Assembly: GCF_964340395.1 (NCBI RefSeq)
Contig: NC_135559.1
Coordinates: 14,798,563-14,862,562 of the forward strand
Direction of reading: 5' to 3'
DNA from: Glandiceps talaboti
Taxonomy: Eukaryota; Hemichordata; Enteropneusta; Spengelidae
DNA: 64,000 bases
The translations under genes were made by a program, and so were the position numbers. Under the pieces are notes generated by a model. The model did no database searches. It was not told where the DNA came from and saw only the letters and a program-made list of their open reading frames with translations. Below, one piece after another: positions 58,386-64,000 of this stretch. Every line of letters begins with the position of its first letter. Position 1 is the first letter of the stretch.

Positions 58386-59555
58386 TTATCTTAACAAGTT
58401 TTGAACAGTTGGAGCCCTCACTGTAAACGCCCAACGCTTCATTTCTTCATTCGTACCAGCGGCTACTGTTGGTACAGTAGGCTTCATCGTATTCCGTCCC
58501 TTACATTTACAACGTCCGAGATTAAATGCCAAAACTACTGATTTTCTGAATTTCTTGTGTCGCCAAACGTAGAGGTAAGGGTTGATGGACGAATGCATAT
58601 ACATACAAACTTGTGCCATTCGATTAGGTATTCTGGAAAACGTCTGACATTCCTTTGTAAAAATAGTGACGACGTTGATTGGCATCCAACATGCGGTGAA
58701 ACACATGAAAATAATGAACATATTGAATGACAAGCGAATATTATTTTTTCTATCCTTGACTTGCTTCGCCTTGTTGATCGGATCAACTTGCTCCGGTGGT
58801 GACGATGGAAGCGCAGCGTCAGGTACTCGCCAAGTTTTCAGTTGCCGTCTTTGGTGAAAGTATTTTCGACATATTAAGACATAACAAGTGGTAGTGATTG
58901 TTAAGAGTATACCGTACGAGACTGTTAAACATTTTATCCAATTTTTGAACCATTGTGGCGATACCTGTCCAAAGTCGACCCAGCACTCGCCATAAATGGA
59001 ATGATAGAGCTGATAGTCACCGGCCATAAAGAATGGTAGACAGTGGAGAACGGCAAAAATCCAGGTACCTACGCACATTAAAACACATCTGCTGCTACCG
59101 AACCATTTATCAAAGGTTTGACGACTTCGGCAAGTAAGAGTGTAATTGTGCAATGCAATCAGAGCGATACTCAATAATGACACATACTGGTACATGGTGA
59201 CCGATGCTTTCGTTATCGTACAGGAAGTAAACCCAAATGGCCAATATTTCTTAAATACTGAATATAACAGACAGGTTTCATAAAATGCTGACACGCAAAA
59301 GTCCGCAATACTCAAATTCATGATGAATACACTGACCGTTTCTATCTTCAGTCTTCTTTTTCTCGTTGCGATAACAACCATGATTATCACTAGAAGGTTG
59401 CCGAAGATTCCGGTACCTGAGTTCAGGGATAGTAAAAATGTGTGCAGAATTATCTCCCAAGATGTCTCATCATAGATGGCTTCCAAACACATCTTTGGAA
59501 AATTGTCTAGTTTTGATCCAGAATCGTTGTAGCTGGGGTTGTCAATTTCTGCCAT
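58386..59555 (-). CDS. Rhodopsin-class GPCR with HNY in place of DRY
   Basis: Single exon, 389 residues from the ATG in AACATGGCAG; an earlier in-frame ATG at 59603 would add 16 residues but overlaps a possible acceptor (TTGTTTCAG). Seven membrane segments are visible. Class A landmarks are GN in TM1, LSIAD in TM2, the TM3 Cys in TSCTITK, the ECL2 Cys in GECWVDF, ACWMP in TM6 and NPYLY in TM7. Counting 25 residues from the TM3 Cys gives Asn at the position of the DRY Arg, reading ALHNYTLTC. The N-terminus has the sequon NDSG, and CKCKG after helix 8 could be palmitoylated. The intracellular loop 3 is long and basic. The closest impression is of melatonin-receptor-like or other orphan invertebrate receptors, but no ligand can be assigned. 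Confidence 0.9.
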   Translation of the reverse strand: MAEIDNPSYNDSGSKLDNFPKMCLEAIYDETSWEIILHTFLLSLNSGTGIFGNLLVIIMVVIATRKRRLKIETVSVFIMNLSIADFCVSAFYETCLLYSVFKKYWPFGFTSCTITKASVTMYQYVSLLSIALIALHNYTLTCRSRQTFDKWFGSSRCVLMCVGTWIFAVLHCLPFFMAGDYQLYHSIYGECWVDFGQVSPQWFKNWIKCLTVSYGILLTITTTCYVLICRKYFHQRRQLKTWRVPDAALPSSPPEQVDPINKAKQVKDRKNNIRLSFNMFIIFMCFTACWMPINVVTIFTKECQTFSRIPNRMAQVCMYMHSSINPYLYVWRHKKFRKSVVLAFNLGRCKCKGRNTMKPTVPTVAAGTNEEMKRWAFTVRAPTVQNLLR

Positions 59556-59626
59556 GTTCAATAGACTTTGAGTTATCTTCGAGTTATCACCTGAAACAAT
59601 CATCCGTTTCCTACGCGAGTGGTTGA

Positions 59627-59664
59627 TTGACTGACTGACTGACTGACTGACTGACTGACTGACT
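59627..59664. repeat. (GACT)n microsatellite
   Basis: About nine tetramers upstream of the GPCR start. Confidence 0.95.
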
Positions 59665-60446
59665 CGGACTGAATGACTGGCAGGCAGAACTTTACGACCG
59701 TGACGATATATTAAGCTATGTTGAACACGTCATCTTCGCTGTTGTGATGGCAACCTCAGATTTAGAATTTGTCAACACAAGTTCTTTCGCGAACAATGAC
59801 AGGGAAATGTCGACAGTCACATATTCCCACGTTTTCAATTTTTTTTTAAATCTTGAAACAACATTGAAGCGTTACTCACTGTGATGATTTTTTGGAACTA
59901 CTTTATTGTTAACCCAATGATATGTATACCAGTACTGAGTTATTAGTAGCCCTATCACTGGGTATTGATATATTAGAAGTTACACGTGCTTTTTTCCGAA
60001 CTATAGCGGACTGTATTAAAGTTGTAGTGTTTAGTTCTAAGACGAAACCTCTCCGTGTTTTGTGTAAACCGTGTGTACTTTGGTGTTAAAGTATCACACT
60101 CACCATCACCGCATATCATCACTATATTCAGACCGTCGTTTATGTAATATTGACTGGTGATGGTTGGACTAGTACTGGATACGTAATCTAAATTTTCACT
60201 TGCCCGTCTCAGTCGAGTATTGAGTTATTGCATGCTCCACTGCAGAAAGGCGAGAGAAAAACGTCGCCAGTGAAACACTGCTTCACCACCACTTCTATGT
60301 TGATGGGGCTCATGTTGTCACCTAGGTTTGTCTATTTGTGCGTTAGTCTGTTTAGTCGGTAGGAAGGATATCATTAGGATATTGATGTTTTCATATGAAT
60401 ATGTGCGGGAAGTTGACCTGCAATTAATTAGATTCAAAGGCAACGT
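59665..60446. other. Upstream region of the GPCR, no gene seen
   Basis: Unique AT-rich sequence. No coding exon, tRNA or clear promoter element recognised. Confidence 0.5.
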
Positions 60447-62147
60447 GGTACCATATATGGATTTAAATGGGCGATCTGGTACCATATATGGATTTAAATG
60501 GGCGATCTGGTACCATATATGGATTTAGATGGGCGATCTGGTACCATATATAGATTTGAATGGGCGATCTGGTACCATATATGGATTTAAATAGGCGATC
60601 TGGTACCATATATGGATTTAAATGGGCGATCTGGTACCATATATGGATTTAAATGGGCGATCTAGTACCATATATGGATTTAAATGGCAGATCTGGTACC
60701 ATATATGGATTTAAATAGGTGATCTGGTACCATATATGGATTTAAATGGGCGATCTGGTACCATATATGGATTTAAATGGGCGATCTGGTACCATATATG
60801 GATTAAATGGGCGATCCAATACCATATATGGATTTAAATGGGCGATCTGGTACCATATATGGATTTAAATGGGCGATCTAGTACCATATATGGATTTAAA
60901 TGGCAGATCTGGTACCATATATGGATTTAAATCCATATATGGTACCAGATCACCCATATGGATTTAAATGGCAGATCTGGTACCATATATGGATTTAAAT
61001 AGGTGATCTGGTACCATATATGGATTTAAATGGGCGATCTGGTACCATATATGGATTTAAATGGGCGATCTGGTACCATATATGGATTAAATGGGCGATC
61101 CAATACCATATATGGATTTAAATGGGCGATCTGGTACCATATATGGATTTAAATGGGCGATCTAGTACCATATATGGATTTAAATGGCAGATCTGGTACC
61201 ATATATGGATTTAAATAGGTGATCTGGTACCATATATGAATTTAAATGGGTGATCTGGTACCATATATGGATTTAAATGGGCGATCTGGTACTATATATG
61301 GATTAAATGGACGATCTGGTACCATATATGGATTTAAATGGGTGATCTGGTACCATATATGGATTTAAATGGGTGATCTGGTACCATATATGGATTTAAA
61401 TGGGTGATCTGGTACCATATATGGATTTAAATGGGCGATCTGGTACCATATATGGTTTTAAATGGCAGATCTGGTACCATATATGGATTTAAATAGGTGA
61501 TCTGGTACCATATATGGATTTAAATGGGCGATCTGGTACCATATATGGATTTAAATGGGCGATCTGGTACCATATATGGATTTAAATGGGCGATCTGGTA
61601 CCATATATGGATTAAATGGGCGATCTGGTACCATATATGGATTTAAATGGGTGATCTGGTACCATATATGGATTTAAATGGGTGATCTGGTACCATATAT
61701 GGATTTAAATGGGTGATCTGGTACCATATATGGATTTAAATGGGCGATCTGGTACCATATATGGTTTTAAATGGCAGATCTGGTACCATATATGGATTTA
61801 AATAGGTGATCTGGTACCATATATGGATTTAAATGGGCGATCTGGTACCATATATGGATTTAAATGGGCGATCTGGTACCATATATGGATTAAATGGGCG
61901 ATCTGGTACCATATATGGATTTAAATGGCAGATCTGGTACCATATATGGATTTAAATAGGTGATCTGGTACCATATATGGATTTAAATGGGCGATCTGGT
62001 ACCATATATGGATTTAAATGGGCGATCTGGTACCATATATGGATTAAATGGGCGATCTGGTACCATATATGGATTTAAATGGGTGATCTGGTACCATATA
62101 TGGATTTAAATGGGTGATCTGGTACCATATATGGATTTAAATGGGTG
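60447..62147. repeat. 31-bp minisatellite carrying CCATATATGG in most units, about 55 copies
   Basis: The unit is GGTACCATATATGGATTTAA followed by ATGGGCGATCT. It contains three palindromes: GGTACC, CCATATATGG and ATTTAAAT. CCATATATGG fits the CArG-box consensus CC(A/T)6GG bound by SRF. Variants (GGGCGATC, GGGTGATC, AGGTGATC, GGCAGATC, and a one-base-shorter GGATTAAATGGG) recur in the same order, giving a higher-order repeat. One stretch near 60927-60955 carries units in inverted orientation. The array starts about 0.9 kb upstream of the GPCR start codon. Confidence 0.97.
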
Positions 62148-62369
62148 AAATAGTCTATCTGGGTCATAATTAGTAGCGTTGATGTATCCGATCTATCGAC
62201 TGCCCTCACTGAGTTTCGTTCAGCTGACATCTTTATTCAAAGCCATATTTAGCTGCAACTTTACACCAGTTTACCTACTACAACAAAATCAATTTACTAA
62301 ACAATATACATTGTACTTCGTATGTGGTACCATTTGCAAAATTCAATGGTGTAAACCTATAATTAAATT

Positions 62370-62622
<253 letters not shown>

Positions 62623-62953
62623 GGAGGGCGATAGACAGACAGACATACAGGTAGGTAGGCAGACAGGCAGACAGACAGACAGGCAGACTATCTGGACTAT
62701 ATGATGATTATAGTATTAATGAGATTCATTGACACATTGAGAAAGAAAAGTTGTAGGCCCTACATCACCATGTTCTGATCTGATAACCCCAGTCGCCCAG
62801 GTCGAGAATAGATTCTGGCGAAAGTAAACAGCGCCATCAACGTACTCAAGAAGCGTCGTTTTGAGCATGCGTCTTGGGTGACTCATCGTATCACTCATGT
62901 TGCTATTATTAGCAGAAATCGGGTAGGTAACAGCTATTTTTAGATAAAATGTC

Positions 62954-63199
62954 GTGCGGTATAATTGCAAGAAAGTGTCACGTCAGCCTTTACACGTAGG
63001 AGGATTACATAGTTCATTTTGTTTTAACTGTACGTGTGACAATAACCACGGCATTTTAAATCGGTACCTGTTAGTGTTACTTCCGTATTCGCACCCATTG
63101 ACAACAAACCTTCAAGATCAAGTTGGCAAGGACGCGGACGTCAAATTCACTAGATTTCAGACATGGGTTGGAAAACACTGGATGTCGGAGAACAGGTAC
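62954..63199 (+). CDS. Candidate exon, unrecognised
   Basis: An open frame that could start after an acceptor CTTTACACGTAG (63000) and ends at a GTACGTG donor after WVGKHWMSENR. It contains CFNCTCDNN and LQDQVGKDADVKFTRFQTWV. The GC-rich codon choice near the end looks coding, but there is no domain match and no partner exon in the window. Confidence 0.25.
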
Positions 63200-63293
63200 G
63201 TGTTAAATTTCATGTGGATGGATCTATAACAAAAAGGATGTGTGTTTTTTAGAGTTAATAGTAGATTAAATTGCATATCTGTGCTTGTTTATT

Positions 63294-63369
63294 ACGAGAA
63301 ATTGACGGAAGGAAATAAAATCTACTGACACTGACAGTAGATTTTATTTCCCTCCGTCAATTTCTCGTA
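63294..63369. repeat. Near-perfect palindrome (about 38-bp arms)
   Basis: TACGAGAAATTGACGGAAGG with AAATAAAATCTACTG is mirrored with about two mismatches around a CACTGA centre. Confidence 0.85.
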
Positions 63370-63686
63370 CTGTGATGATCTAAATGTAGTCCTGCTTGCG
63401 ATGTCGTACGGGACTCGAATCTCACATTGTCCATATTACACTGTCAGATAACCGAGTCCCAACGTATACCGTCTGAGGGCACTGGGGACTATGAAATGCA
63501 ATAACGATAACCATTTTGTTGATGCAAATTCCTAACATAGCAATACCAACGTGAGTTACCAATCAGAATTACGTAACTAACTACAAACCCCAACAAGGCT
63601 GTGGTCTACATATAGACTTGAAGATCTAATACTGGTAACATATTTCTGCTATAGTATTACTAACTGACATTTTGAGTAATTGCTCA

Positions 63687-64000
63687 GGCCTAAAAAAAGG
63701 AGTGTGGTTCCAATTACACTCAATTTTAGAATAGGTGGGGTAGGTTACTGGTAGATTTAAAAAAAAAATGTTAATGTATTTTTTTTTCATATGTGAGTGT
63801 CTCAAAGTGTCTAGCTCAGGTAGTTTTGTTTACTGTCATTTTCCATTTGGTCTCTGTGACAGTGTGTAATTGTTTTCTTCCCATCAGATGTACAGCCATT
63901 ACAGATAGGAAGAACAGTTTTATATACTGTTTATTTCTACATCTACTATTTCTTGTGAGACTTCACAATTTTCACCATTTTATTATTTTTTTCTTGAACA
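63687..64000 (+). mobile_element. Interspersed repeat family E, copy 2 (runs off the window)
   Basis: Matches 25166-24850 on the opposite strand over its whole visible length, for example GTGTGGTTCCAATTACACTC and ATTACAGATAGGAAGAACAG. Its right end is beyond 64000. Confidence 0.65.

Noticed and set aside
60447-62147. 31-bp array as a CRISPR or centromere satellite
   Set aside because: No spacers are present. 1.7 kb is far too short to support a centromere claim, and genes lie close by.

Overview
The window is animal nuclear DNA: spliced genes with GT-AG introns and consistent exon phases, AT-rich spacers, many microsatellites, foldback elements and Crypton-type recombinase relics. The families seen (UNC93A-like, FAXDC2-like, a secreted many-EGF protein, a rhodopsin-class GPCR, a CAP-domain exon, DUF3504/KIAA1958-like recombinases) fit a marine invertebrate, most likely a deuterostome such as an acorn worm or lancelet. 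The organism is an inference and was not checked against any database.

Layout. 1-3870: the last exon of a CAP-domain gene (937-1103), then repeats. 3875-8381 (minus): the last three exons of an unrecognised protein carrying repeated SUMO-consensus motifs. 9099-16044 (minus): two Crypton-type tyrosine recombinase relics. The first is split by a 4.47 kb TIR element (10010-14483) flanked by a 3-bp duplication. 18648-28695 (plus): a three-exon UNC93A-like gene with a frameshift in exon 1. Its second intron, about 8 kb, holds a complete five-exon FAXDC2-like sterol desaturase/hydroxylase gene on the opposite strand (27180-21189). 31342-54989 (plus): a secreted protein built from a signal-peptide exon, a micro-exon, 25 one-exon EGF modules and a short tail. 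Every internal intron is phase 1, and the middle of the array has grown by tandem duplication of a four-exon block. 58386-59555 (minus): a single-exon GPCR with His-Asn-Tyr in place of the DRY motif. 60447-62147: about 55 tandem copies of a 31-bp unit, most carrying the palindrome CCATATATGG, a perfect CArG-box consensus. 62.3-64 kb: microsatellites, a doubtful exon and repeats.

The genes do not form an operon-like unit. The structural themes are nesting (FAXDC2-like inside UNC93-like), exon-array growth (EGF gene) and insertion of elements into older elements. Several interspersed families recur within the window, which lets ends, target duplications and relative order of events be read directly. 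All intron-exon models are from splice-site and phase reading by eye, without transcript support.
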